A program made the translations under genes and the position numbers. This document shows positions 1 to 22,190 of a DNA stretch of 64,000 nucleotides, piece after piece (the first letter of the stretch is position 1; each line of letters begins with the position of its first letter). The stretch is from assembly GCF_026341275.1 (NCBI RefSeq), contig NZ_JAIFZO010000002.1:7160118-7224117 (forward strand), in the 5' to 3' direction. Origin of the DNA: Streptomyces ortus (GTDB taxonomy: Bacteria > Actinomycetota > Actinomycetes > Streptomycetales > Streptomycetaceae). A model generated the notes under the pieces. That model did not search any database, was not told where the DNA came from, and saw only the letters and a list, made by a program, of their open reading frames with translations.

Positions 1-1
1 C

Positions 2-1234
2 AGCGAGGCGCAATTGCTGCTGTTCTGCGGCCCCGAACCGGTGCTGGACCTCGGCGCCCGGGCGGTGCGCATCCCGGACGCGCCGGACGTGGGCGACGAG
101 GAGGCCGCCGCGTCGCTGCCGCGACCGCCCTGCCGGCCGGACCTCCCGGTGTACGTCATCTACACCTCCGGCTCGACCGGCCTGCCCAAGGGCGTCGCCC
201 TGCCCCACCGCTGCGTCGACACCATGGCTGCCTGGCAGTGGCGTCACTCCGTGCGCCCGGACCTGCGCACGGCCCAGTTCGCGCCGCTCAACTTCGACGT
301 GTGGTTCCAGGAGGTCCTCGGAACGCTGTGCGGCGGAGGGACGCTGGTCATCATGCCCGAGTCCCTGCGGCGCGATCCCATCGCCCTCCTGGACTGGCTC
401 GCCGACCACCGCATCGAGCGCCTGTTCCTCCCCTATGTCGCCCTGCACATGCTCGCCGTGGTCGCGGAGGCCACCGACACGCTGGAGCATCTCGCCCTGG
501 CGGAGGTGAACACCGCGGGCGAACAGCTCGTGTGCACCCCGGCGGTCCGTGAACTCTTCCGCCGCGTGCAGGACTGCAGGCTGAACAACCACTACGGACA
601 GAGCGAGTCCGCCATGGTGACGGTGCACACGCTCACGGGCCCCAGCGACGGCTGGCCGGTGCTCCCGCCGATCGGACGTCCGCTGCCGGGCTGCGAGATC
701 CTCATCGCACCCACCGACCCGGGCGAACCGTCGGTGGGTGAACTCCTGGTCGCCGGCGCACCGCTGTCGTCGGGGTACCTGAACCAGCCCGCCCTGAACG
801 CCGAGCGCTACATCAGCCTCGACGAACCCTCCCCGCACGGGCATCGCCGTGCCTTCCGCACCGGGGACCTCGTGCGTGTCGAGGGCGACACCGTGCACCT
901 TCTCAGCCGCATCGACCGCGAGGTGAAGATCCGCGGCGTGCGGGTGAACCCGCTGGAGGTGGACGCCTGTCTGCTGGAGCAGCCGGGGATCGTCGAGGCG
1001 GTCACCGTGGTGGTCGAGATGGTCGAGGGCTCCCGGCAGTTGCGCGCCGCGGTGACGCTGGACGTCGACCAGGACGAGTTCGATCCCTCGACGGCGCTCA
1101 AGGCGCTCACCGAGCTGCTGCCCGAGCAGTTCATACCGGTCTCGATCACCGTTCTGCCGGAACTGCCGCACACCCCCAGCGGAAAGGCCGACCGGGACGC
1201 CATCGCCACCGCCGTCGCCCCGGCACCGTCATGA
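2..1234 (+). CDS. NRPS adenylation domain, stand-alone, 5' truncated by window
   Basis: This is the C-terminal 410 residues of an amino-acid adenylation enzyme whose start lies left of the window. The motifs visible in order are A3 (YTSGSTGLPKG), A4 (NFDVW), A5 (NHYGQSE), A7 (FRTGDLV), A8 (REVKIRGVRVNPLEVD) and A10 (TPSGKADRD). The A10 lysine is present, so the enzyme should be active. It ends just after A10 with no fused carrier domain, so it must load a carrier in trans; the next gene begins with one, 68 bp downstream. Reading specificity positions by eye against GrsA gives roughly D-V-Q-F-N-A-H-M-V-K, which resembles published proline-type codes, but this alignment is manual and weak. It could equally serve another cyclic or branched amino acid. 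Confidence 0.9.
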   Translation, partial: SEAQLLLFCGPEPVLDLGARAVRIPDAPDVGDEEAAASLPRPPCRPDLPVYVIYTSGSTGLPKGVALPHRCVDTMAAWQWRHSVRPDLRTAQFAPLNFDVWFQEVLGTLCGGGTLVIMPESLRRDPIALLDWLADHRIERLFLPYVALHMLAVVAEATDTLEHLALAEVNTAGEQLVCTPAVRELFRRVQDCRLNNHYGQSESAMVTVHTLTGPSDGWPVLPPIGRPLPGCEILIAPTDPGEPSVGELLVAGAPLSSGYLNQPALNAERYISLDEPSPHGHRRAFRTGDLVRVEGDTVHLLSRIDREVKIRGVRVNPLEVDACLLEQPGIVEAVTVVVEMVEGSRQLRAAVTLDVDQDEFDPSTALKALTELLPEQFIPVSITVLPELPHTPSGKADRDAIATAVAPAPS

Positions 1235-1302
1235 CGTCGCACGAGCCGACGACCGGGGGCTGGAAGCCCGACCAACGGAACTGATCCGAAGAGGGGTTGC
1301 GC

Positions 1303-2361
1303 ATGGAAGACAACGACTTCAACACGCCGACCGAGCGGCGGCTCGCGGAGATCTGGGCCGACGTCCTGCGGCTGGACAAGGTCAAGCGTGACCAGGACTT
1401 CTTCGAGGTCGGCGGGGACTCCCTGCTGGCCACGAAGGTCGTCCTACGGGTGTGCCGGGAATGGGACATGAAGTTCACGGTCAGAGTCCTCAACGATGCC
1501 CCGGTCCTGGGCGACCTGGCCGAACGCATCGACCAGCGGGTGGCGAAGTCCGTCCGGCCGCAGGCGAGTTCGCCCGCCCAGCCGGCCCGCGGGAGCCGGG
1601 TGGGAGCGTGCCTGTGGGAGATGCGGCCGGGAACGGGAGCGTCCGGGCAGGCGACGCTGCTCGTGCTGCCCCACGCGGGAGGGTCGGCGCAGAACTTCGC
1701 CACGTGGGCGAACTGGTTCTCCGGGGACCTCCGTATCGTCGCGGCCCAGTACCCCGCCCGGGCATCGCGCGCCGCCGAGCCGGCCGCGGCGGACCTGACG
1801 CACCTCGTGGACGAGATCCTCGACGCCCTGACCGACTCCGAGGGGCCGCTCTACGTCTTCGGCCACAGCATGGGCGCCTACATCGGGTACGAGCTGTGCT
1901 GGCGACGGCAACTGGCGGGACACCCGGCCGAAGTCCTCTTCACCTCGGGGGCCGTTCCGCCCCACCGGCACCGGCCGAACCCGCCGGTCGGGGTGGAGAT
2001 CACGGACGAATGGCTCATGGGCCTGCTGGACATGTACAACGGCGTCCCCGACGACCTCGCGGCGCATCCGGACGTCATCAGCCAGGCTCTGAGCACGCTG
2101 CGGTCCGACGTGGTGGTGTTCAGGGACTACGCGTACGGCGACCGGCGACGCACCCTGGAGATCCCGATCGTGGCGTTCGGCGGAGACCGCGACGACCTCG
2201 TGCCCACCTCCGAGGTGGAGCGCTGGAGCGAGCTGGGCGCGGCGGAGTGCGTCACGCACTTCCTGCCGGGCGGGCACTTCTACTACCTCGACAACATGGC
2301 CACCGTCACGGCCGCCGTGGCCAAGCATCTCGTGAGTGTTCACGACGGGCAGAAGGATTAA
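1303..2361 (+). CDS. Peptidyl carrier protein-thioesterase didomain
   Basis: A 352-residue protein joining an N-terminal carrier domain to a type II-like thioesterase. The carrier motif FFEVGGDSLL puts the phosphopantetheine serine near residue 40. After a Pro/Ala/Ser-rich linker (about 80-105) comes an alpha/beta-hydrolase fold with LPHAGGSAQNF, the nucleophile motif GHSMG (Ser about 189) and the histidine motif GGHFYYL. ATG 1303 is preferred over TTG 1297 because GAGGGG lies 6 nt before it. Such carrier-TE proteins hold an amino acid for off-line tailoring and then release it. The A domain upstream and the radical SAM gene immediately downstream suggest that they act on this bound amino acid; that division of labour is inferred. 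Confidence 0.88.
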   Translation: MEDNDFNTPTERRLAEIWADVLRLDKVKRDQDFFEVGGDSLLATKVVLRVCREWDMKFTVRVLNDAPVLGDLAERIDQRVAKSVRPQASSPAQPARGSRVGACLWEMRPGTGASGQATLLVLPHAGGSAQNFATWANWFSGDLRIVAAQYPARASRAAEPAAADLTHLVDEILDALTDSEGPLYVFGHSMGAYIGYELCWRRQLAGHPAEVLFTSGAVPPHRHRPNPPVGVEITDEWLMGLLDMYNGVPDDLAAHPDVISQALSTLRSDVVVFRDYAYGDRRRTLEIPIVAFGGDRDDLVPTSEVERWSELGAAECVTHFLPGGHFYYLDNMATVTAAVAKHLVSVHDGQKD

Positions 2362-2374
2362 GGAGACCGTGAAC

Positions 2375-4351
2375 ATGTCCACCCAAGAGTTCTCCGGGAC
2401 CGTGGATGCCGGGACGGCCACAGCGGAGCGCCGAAAGATCGTGCTGGTGGAACTTCCCACCTACGAGAACATTCTGCCGCTCGCCTCGGGCTACATACAG
2501 GCCTACGCCCAGGGCGACGAAGCCGTCGCGGCCGGCCACACCTTCGAGATCGTGTCCCTGCCGGTGTCCGGCGAGCGCGAGGACCTGCTCCGGCAGCTCG
2601 CCGACCGGGACGCCTACCTCTACACGTTCAGCTGCTACATCTGGAACATGAAGCTGGTGCGCTGGCTGCTGAGGGAACTGCGCGCACTGCGTCCCGACGC
2701 GCACTACCTGCTGGGTGGGCCGCAGGTGATGAACCACGCTTCGACGTATCTCAGCGACGGCGCGGATAACGTCTACCTGTGCAACGGCGAGGGGGAGCTC
2801 ACCTCCCTGGAGTTCATCCGTCAGCTCAGCTCCCCGGCGCCCGACATGCACCAGGTGCCAGGGCTCAGTTTCTGGTCCTCGGGCGAACTCGTCACCACCG
2901 AGGCGGCGCCCCGTATCCAGGACCTGATGGACATCCCCTCGCCGTTCCTCAACGGCGTCTTCGAGGGACACGAGTTCAGCTTCGCCATCATGGAGACCAA
3001 CCGCGGATGCCCGTTCCGCTGCACCTTCTGCTACTGGGGCGCGGCCACGAACTCGAAGGTCAAGAAGTACGAAGAGGACCGGATCAAGGACGAGATCAAG
3101 TGGATCAGCGAGCACGGGTACTCCGCGCTCATGATCGCCGACGCGAACTGGGGCCTGTCACCCCGCGACGTGACGCTGAGCGAGTACATCGTGGAGTGCA
3201 GCGAGGAGAACGGCTACCCACTGATCGTCCACATGGCCGCCGCCAAGAACAGGCCCGAGCGCATGGCGGAGATCACCGAGATCTTCGTGCGCGGTGGGCT
3301 GATGGTCAGCCAGCCCATCTCGCTGCAGACGATGAACGAGTCGGCGCTGGAGATGGTGGACCGGAAGAACATCCGCGAGGAGACCTACATCGGGCTGCAG
3401 CGCCTGCTGCGGGAGAAGCAGATCAGCTCCTACGTGGAGATGATCTGGCCGCTGCCCGGCGAGACCCTGGAGTCGTTCAAGGACGGGCTGACCAGGCTGT
3501 GCCGGTCGTACGCCGACACGATCATCGTCTACCCGCAGCTGTTCCTGCACAACACGCCCATGTACGCGCAGCGGGAGACCCTCGGCATCCTGACCGCGGA
3601 GGCGGCCAGCGACGTGTCCGAGGCGGAAGTGGTCCTGGCCACCAAGTGGGTGACCGAGGAGGACTGCAACGAGGGCTACTGGGTGAACCACGCGCTGTAC
3701 ACGCTGTACAACATGCGTGCCCTGTTCATGGTCTCGGGCTATCTCGACGAGAAGGGGATCATCTCCTACGGCGAGCTGTTCGCCGAGGTGTCGCGGTACT
3801 TCCGCAGCAGGACCGACTCGGAGGTGTGCCAGTTCTTCATCCAGTCGACGAAGGACCTGGCCAACTACGACCTGCTGAACACCGGCAAGACGGCGCACCT
3901 GATCCTCAGCTCGCATCGCGAGGAGTTCGACCGGTTGCTGGCCGACTTCGTCAAGGCCCAGGACTGGTGGGCAGACCCGATGGCGCGTCAGGCGTTCGAG
4001 ATGGACCTGCTGGCCCGGGCCTACATCTACCGCGAGCCGGTGCGGACGCCCGACTACGCGTTCGAGGAGGTCGTCCTCCGCGGCCAGCCCGACCCGAAGG
4101 GCTTCCTGGTCGAGGTCTCCCCGGAACTCGCCCGCCTGTTGGTGGCACGGGAGCTGCTGCCGGACGTCGATGAGGAGTCGGGGCGGATCACCCTGCACAT
4201 CGACCACCGCGGCCGGCAGAAAATGCCGTACCAGCCGCAGCGGAGCCTGGAGCACAATGCGAACTACTGCCAGGGCATGGTGCTGCGCTTCCGGGAGATC
4301 CTCCCCACGATCAAGGTCGCCTCGATGGAAGCCCTCGCCTCCACGGTCTGA
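2375..4351 (+). CDS. Cobalamin-binding-type radical SAM enzyme
   Basis: About 658 residues. The N-terminal 150-200 residues look like a B12-binding Rossmann domain without the classic DxHxxG motif, as in many class B radical SAM enzymes. The 4Fe-4S motif is CPFRCTFC (Cys about 212, 216, 219), directly after NRG. The C-terminal third resembles the DUF4080-type region of this family. Class B enzymes usually C-methylate unactivated carbons, but some catalyse other radical chemistry. ATG 2375 is chosen, with AAGGAG 9 nt upstream; the Shine-Dalgarno sequence overlaps the preceding stop codon, so translation is probably coupled. A hairpin follows the stop. Methylation or rearrangement of the amino acid carried by the upstream didomain is the natural hypothesis; the substrate is unknown. 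Confidence 0.85.
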   Translation: MSTQEFSGTVDAGTATAERRKIVLVELPTYENILPLASGYIQAYAQGDEAVAAGHTFEIVSLPVSGEREDLLRQLADRDAYLYTFSCYIWNMKLVRWLLRELRALRPDAHYLLGGPQVMNHASTYLSDGADNVYLCNGEGELTSLEFIRQLSSPAPDMHQVPGLSFWSSGELVTTEAAPRIQDLMDIPSPFLNGVFEGHEFSFAIMETNRGCPFRCTFCYWGAATNSKVKKYEEDRIKDEIKWISEHGYSALMIADANWGLSPRDVTLSEYIVECSEENGYPLIVHMAAAKNRPERMAEITEIFVRGGLMVSQPISLQTMNESALEMVDRKNIREETYIGLQRLLREKQISSYVEMIWPLPGETLESFKDGLTRLCRSYADTIIVYPQLFLHNTPMYAQRETLGILTAEAASDVSEAEVVLATKWVTEEDCNEGYWVNHALYTLYNMRALFMVSGYLDEKGIISYGELFAEVSRYFRSRTDSEVCQFFIQSTKDLANYDLLNTGKTAHLILSSHREEFDRLLADFVKAQDWWADPMARQAFEMDLLARAYIYREPVRTPDYAFEEVVLRGQPDPKGFLVEVSPELARLLVARELLPDVDEESGRITLHIDHRGRQKMPYQPQRSLEHNANYCQGMVLRFREILPTIKVASMEALASTV

Positions 4352-4372
4352 GCCGCGGCGCGGACCGCGGTG

Positions 4373-4425
4373 AAAGGTGCGCACCTCGAACGGCCCCCTC
4401 CGGACCGTTCGAGGTGCGCACCTTT
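4373..4425 (+). terminator. Perfect 21-bp stem terminator
   Basis: The arms 4373-4393 and 4405-4425 are perfect inverted repeats (AAAGGTGCGCACC... / ...GGTGCGCACCTTT) around an 11-nt loop, starting 22 nt after the radical SAM stop codon. The A and T runs at the stem ends would let it work in both directions. It probably separates the A/PCP-TE/radical SAM unit from the PKS unit. Confidence 0.85.
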
Positions 4426-4529
4426 CCGCATGGGCCCGCGCTGTCCCGGCGCACCAGGGCTGACGGGGCGGGAGCCCGTGTCAGCGGTCGCGACAGCGGG
4501 GCGACAGGGGCGCCCGCGACCGTGGGCGC

Positions 4530-4690
4530 ATGGCAAGTTCCGCGATCGCGGTGCCCGGGCTGCGCAAGGCATGTGGGGACAAGACCGTGCTCGACGGCAT
4601 CGGCCTGCTCCCTGCCCGGCCGAACGGGGCGGGCAGGACGACGACGCTGAACGAGCTGCTCCTCGGCCGGGAGAACCGGCAGATGGGCTC
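4530..4690 (+). pseudogene. Remnant of a DrrA-type ABC transporter ATPase
   Basis: From ATG 4530 the frame reads GLRKACGDKTVLDGI followed soon after by PNGAGRTTTL. This matches the N-terminus of DrrA-type ATPases, such as the intact one at 31272-32264 (GLRKSYGDKVVLDGI then GPNGAGKTTT). About ten residues between the two motifs are missing, the Walker A lysine is Arg, and homology fades within about 55 codons. It is a short decayed fragment and not expected to be functional. Confidence 0.6.
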
Positions 4691-4714
4691 GGCACGGAGG
4701 TTGGTCCTGAGGCC

Positions 4715-5152
4715 CTGCTCGCGCGTCCCCGCTCACCCCGCAGCAGCGCGAGGTCCAACGCGGCCAGTTCCGGCGAGGGACCGACGCCCAGCGGTCGGCG
4801 AGGGCCTTCTTCGCGCGCTGGTGGACGAGGATGCCTCGCTGTCGCCGCAGGCCGCGACCAGGGCGCGCACCAGCGCCGCGACGAGCCGTTCCCGCAGCGG
4901 GTGCGCCGGTACCGGATCGGGTGAGGTCCCGGACCAGCTCGGCGCCGTACCCGAGGCTGAGTCGCGTGTCGAACGGAGCGCTGCGCTGGAGGTGTGGGCC
5001 CGGCGCGACGGCGAGGCGCTCGAAGCGAACGGCGTCCGCGGCGACGCCTTCGGGAGCACCTGGCCCGGCCTGAGTGCGAGGGCGCCCGGCTCGTCGACCC
5101 GACCGCTGTCGTCCGCGCATACCTCGAAGGGACCCGGCATCGCGATCCGCAT
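4715..5152 (-). pseudogene. Remnant of a SARP/BTAD-family activator
   Basis: The minus strand starts with MRIAMPGPFEV, the typical opening of AfsR/DnrI/RedD-type SARP regulators. Further pieces of the bacterial transcriptional activator domain follow in different frames: HPLRERLVAAL, RLSLGYGAELVRDL, AKKALADR and GVGPSPELAALDLALLRGE. A full SARP has about 250-280 residues; here the HTH part is largely missing and the pieces are out of frame, so this is a broken gene with an internal deletion. It overlaps no intact gene and ends near the ABC fragment. It suggests that the cluster once carried, or imported, a SARP-type activator. Confidence 0.6.
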
Positions 5153-5332
5153 CCAATAGCGAATTCACGGTCGCTCTCGCCGACTGTACGGAGGATCCAC
5201 GGGCACAACAAGCGCCGAGCGGTCACCGGAATTCGGCTTCTGCGGGGGCATCCCCGAACGACGAAGAGGATGCCCGGGCGGCTTGGGCCGACCTTTTCCC
5301 GATTCCCGCACAGGGCTCGGATATCCGTCCCA

Positions 5333-5352
5333 CTGTCCCGTCGGCGGGACAG
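5333..5352. promoter_or_regulatory. 18-20-bp palindromic operator, copy 1
   Basis: CTGTCCCG-TCGG-CGGGACAG. The inner 18 bases (TGTCCCGTCGGCGGGACA) are the exact reverse complement of the site at 35427-35444 and differ at two symmetric positions from the site at 43655-43672. It ends 34 bp before the -35-like hexamer of the PKS unit. The binding protein is unknown. Confidence 0.7.
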
Positions 5353-5386
5353 CGGGTGCCCGGCGGGATGCGCTGCCTGTTGTCCC

Positions 5387-5416
5387 TTGCACTGGCTTTC
5401 CCCGGCCATTTACGTT
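5387..5416 (+). promoter_or_regulatory. Probable promoter of the carrier protein-P450-PKS-NRPS unit
   Basis: TTGCAC, an 18-bp spacer, then TACGTT followed by GGCG. The same layout (TTGAAA, 18 bp, TACGTTGGCG) stands before the ornithine hydroxylase gene at 35468-35497, and both follow the same palindrome. Confidence 0.55.
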
Positions 5417-5655
5417 GGCGTCGCGATGGACTCCGGACGAGCTGCCGAAGCGGCGGCCTCCTCGGCTGACGGCGCCCCGTGCTGCAGGCGTCGACGACCA
5501 CGCAGGCGCCCTCCCCATGTCCGGGAGCCGTCGCCCCACCGGCCCGTACCAGGCCGGGACCCGACTGCGGCCCGATCTCGGGGACGTCGGCCCGGCCAAG
5601 CAGTTCACTGCTTGGCCGGATACTCCCGTTCGGCGGAGATAAGGAAAGGCTCGCA

Positions 5656-5925
5656 ATGCAGTCAGAATCAGAAGCCGCGCCCACGGGTGCATCGGAGTCA
5701 CTCGTGCGGGAGATCTCGGCCCTGTGGGGGGAATACCTTCCCTCCGCCGAAATCGGGGCGGACGACGACTTCTTCGAGCTGGGCGGGAATTCCCTGATCG
5801 GCATCAAGATCATCGACCGGGTCGCCCGGGACTACGACGTCGAGTTGTCCGTACGCGACTTCTACCTGGCCCAGACCCCGGCCCGGGTCGCCGATCTCGT
5901 CGAGCGGGGAAGGACGCGGACGTGA
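5656..5925 (+). CDS. Free-standing peptidyl carrier protein
   Basis: An 89-residue carrier protein with the motif DDDFFELGGNSL, placing the phosphopantetheine serine at about residue 46. The FFELGGNSL signature is of the NRPS carrier type, not the PKS ACP type. ATG 5656 has AAGGAAAGG 6 nt upstream. Its stop overlaps the P450 start (GTGA), so the two are translationally coupled. Free PCPs beside P450s typically present an aminoacyl thioester for beta-hydroxylation. There is no dedicated A domain next to it, so it may be charged by the A enzyme at the window start or by one outside the window (inference). Confidence 0.9.
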   Translation: MQSESEAAPTGASESLVREISALWGEYLPSAEIGADDDFFELGGNSLIGIKIIDRVARDYDVELSVRDFYLAQTPARVADLVERGRTRT

Positions 5926-7172
5926 GGCTGACGCCGGGGCCCGCGAGTGACGTCGACCTCGACCGCGTCGACCTGTTCGACCTGGACCTGTACACCTCGG
6001 GTAACCCGCACCCGGTCTGGGACGTGATGCGGGCGAAGGCTCCTCTGCACCACCAAGTGCTGCCCGACGGAAGGGAGTTCTGGTCGGTTACGCGCTACGA
6101 CGACGTCTGCAGGGTGCTCGGTGACCACCGGCAGTTCACCTCGGAGCGAGGTACGGTGCCCACCCATCTCGGCACGGACGACGTCGCGGCCGGAGTACTG
6201 CTGACGTCCACCGACCCGCCGCGGCACACCGAGGTCCGCAGGCCGATCGGCACCAAACTCACCGCGCGGGCGGTGAGGTCCTGGGAGGACTCGATCCGGG
6301 GCACGGTGGCGCGCTTCCTCGAACCGGCGCTCGACGGGGACCGCTTCGACCTGGCCGAAAAGGCCCTGCTCCTGCCGGCGATGGTCACCGGTCCGCTCCT
6401 CGGACTCCCCGAGAAGGACTGGGAGGAACTCGTCCAGCTGACCGCGATGGTGACGGCTCCTTCGGACCCGCACTTCCAGCACGGCAGCGAAGCCGCGACC
6501 CTGGCCATCTCCCACCACGAACTCGTCACCTACGTCAAGGAGTGGGTCCGGCGCCGACGGGCGGCAGGCACCGAGGACGACAGCCTGCTCCACCACCTCA
6601 TGAGCGTCCGCGCGGGCGGCACCCCGCTGACCGACGAGGAGATCGCCCTCGACGGCTACAGCATCCTGCTCGGCGCCAACGTGACGACGCCGCACACCGT
6701 CTCGGGCACGGTGCACGCGCTCATCGAGCGGCCCGAGCAGTTCGAGAAGGCGCAGGCCGACCCGTCGCTGGTCCCGAACCTGGTCGAGGAAGGGCTGCGC
6801 TGGACTTCGGCCGCCTGCAACTTCATGCGGTACGCGGTCGACGACGTCGAGATCGCCGGCGGCACGATCCCCGCCCGAGGTGCGGTCGTCGCGTGGATCG
6901 GGTCGGCCAACCGGGACGAGTCCCACTTCCCCGACCCGCACACCTTCGACATCACGCGGGAGGGCGCGAAACGCCAGGTCGCCTTCGGCTTCGGACCCCA
7001 TTTCTGCATCGGCGCACCGCTGGCCCGGCTGACCCTGCGGGTCTTCTTCGAGGAACTGCTCCAGCGGTTCGGATCGATCGAACTGGACGGCGAACCGCAG
7101 CACCTGCGCTCGTACTTCATCGCTGGCATGACCCACCTGCCCATCGTCGCCCGGAAACGAAAGACGTCATGA
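5922..7172 (+). CDS. Cytochrome P450, probable aminoacyl-PCP hydroxylase
   Basis: A 416-residue bacterial class I P450. It shows the I-helix oxygen-binding region (GANVTTPHT), the K-helix ExxR (EEGLRW) and the haem loop FGFGPHFCIGAP with the proximal cysteine at about residue 362. The GTG start overlaps the carrier-protein stop by 4 nt, and the stop overlaps the next gene's ATG by 4 nt, so PCP-P450-TEII form a tightly coupled trio. Trios of this kind make beta-hydroxylated or otherwise oxidised amino acids on a carrier in nonribosomal pathways. No ferredoxin or reductase lies nearby, so electrons probably come from housekeeping partners. Oxidation of the polyketide chain is the main alternative. 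Confidence 0.9.
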   Translation: MRLTPGPASDVDLDRVDLFDLDLYTSGNPHPVWDVMRAKAPLHHQVLPDGREFWSVTRYDDVCRVLGDHRQFTSERGTVPTHLGTDDVAAGVLLTSTDPPRHTEVRRPIGTKLTARAVRSWEDSIRGTVARFLEPALDGDRFDLAEKALLLPAMVTGPLLGLPEKDWEELVQLTAMVTAPSDPHFQHGSEAATLAISHHELVTYVKEWVRRRRAAGTEDDSLLHHLMSVRAGGTPLTDEEIALDGYSILLGANVTTPHTVSGTVHALIERPEQFEKAQADPSLVPNLVEEGLRWTSAACNFMRYAVDDVEIAGGTIPARGAVVAWIGSANRDESHFPDPHTFDITREGAKRQVAFGFGPHFCIGAPLARLTLRVFFEELLQRFGSIELDGEPQHLRSYFIAGMTHLPIVARKRKTS

Positions 7173-7906
7173 CATCCGGCTCCACCACCGCCACCTCGCC
7201 GTGGTTCGTCCGCCCGCCGTCCACCGACCACCCCGCCCGCCTGTTCTGTTTCCCCTTCTCCGGCGGCGGGGCCTCCGCCTTCAGCGCCTGGCCGGCCGTG
7301 ATCGGGGACGCCGAGGTCTGCCCGGTGCAGTTCCCCGGCCGGGAGAACCGTCTCGCCGACCCCCACTACGGTACGTACGAGAATCTCGCCGCCGACCTCG
7401 TCGCCCCCCTGGCGCCACTGCTGGACCGGCCGTTCGCGTTCTTCGGGCACTGCGCCGGCGTGCTGCCCGCCTTCGAGACCGCGGTCCGGCTCGCCGAGCT
7501 GGGCCTGCCGGGGCCGCAGTGCCTCTTCGTGTCGGGCCAGCCCGCACCGCACGACGCCGCACGCGACCGGATGCTCGGCATGACGGAACCCGAACTGCGC
7601 GCCGAGCTGCAGACGTTCCTGCGCGGCCGGGGCATCGAGCCGCGGCCGGACATGATCGATCTGGGCATGACGGTGCTGCTGCGCGATCACTCCGCCGCAC
7701 GTGCCTACCGGCGTACGGAACCGGTGGCTCTGCGGTGCCCCGTCGTCGTACTGCACTGGAAGGACGACCCCGACGTGAGCCTCGACGGTCTCGCGGGATG
7801 GCGTCGGTACGCGGACGCGGTCGACATTCAGGTGATCGACGGCGGCCACTACGACTTCATGAACGCGCCGGACGAGCTCCTGAAGCGGCTGGCCCGCTGG
7901 CGGTGA
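7169..7906 (+). CDS. Type II thioesterase with Cys nucleophile (GHCAG)
   Basis: A 245-residue alpha/beta-hydrolase of the RifR/TEII family, with LFCFPFSGGGASAF near the N-terminus and GGHYDFM near the C-terminus. The nucleophile elbow, normally GHSMG, reads GHCAG, placing Cys at about residue 95 where Ser is expected. Catalytic cysteines are known in a few NRPS thioesterases and can favour acyl transfer or strained-ring formation over hydrolysis. Its ATG overlaps the P450 stop (ATGA), so it most likely offloads or transfers the P450 product from the free PCP; proofreading of the PKS/NRPS line is the alternative. Confidence 0.88.
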   Translation: MTSGSTTATSPWFVRPPSTDHPARLFCFPFSGGGASAFSAWPAVIGDAEVCPVQFPGRENRLADPHYGTYENLAADLVAPLAPLLDRPFAFFGHCAGVLPAFETAVRLAELGLPGPQCLFVSGQPAPHDAARDRMLGMTEPELRAELQTFLRGRGIEPRPDMIDLGMTVLLRDHSAARAYRRTEPVALRCPVVVLHWKDDPDVSLDGLAGWRRYADAVDIQVIDGGHYDFMNAPDELLKRLARWR

Positions 7907-7968
7907 GCGCACCGCCAGCGGCGTCCCACGCTCGGTGAGGAGCGCCGGAAACAGCCCGGAGAGACGCC

Positions 7969-8013
7969 GTGACCACGGTTTTCACGCAGGGGATCGACCG
8001 CCGGTACCCGTAG
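7969..8013 (+). CDS. Possible 14-residue leader peptide before the PKS
   Basis: GTG 7969 with GGAGAG 5 nt upstream opens a 15-codon frame ending in TAG, 40 nt before the PKS start. It could be a translated leader that couples or tunes PKS translation, or chance. There is no similarity to judge by. Confidence 0.2.
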   Translation: MTTVFTQGIDRRYP

Positions 8014-8053
8014 CCCTGTCTGTTCTTCTCAGCAACTGTTGGGGGAGGTCCTG

Positions 8054-22189
<14,136 letters not shown>

Positions 22190-22190
22190 C

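Larger units (their letters stand above)
5153..5655. other. Intergenic region with operator, promoter and leader
   Basis: No convincing gene. It contains the palindrome at 5333-5352 and a promoter-like pair at 5387-5416. A transcript from there would have a leader of about 230 nt before the carrier-protein start at 5656. Confidence 0.5.

Noticed and set aside
4441..4510. CTGTCCCG and GACAGGGG strings as further operator copies
   Set aside because: No inverted partner at the 4-bp spacing seen in the true copies.
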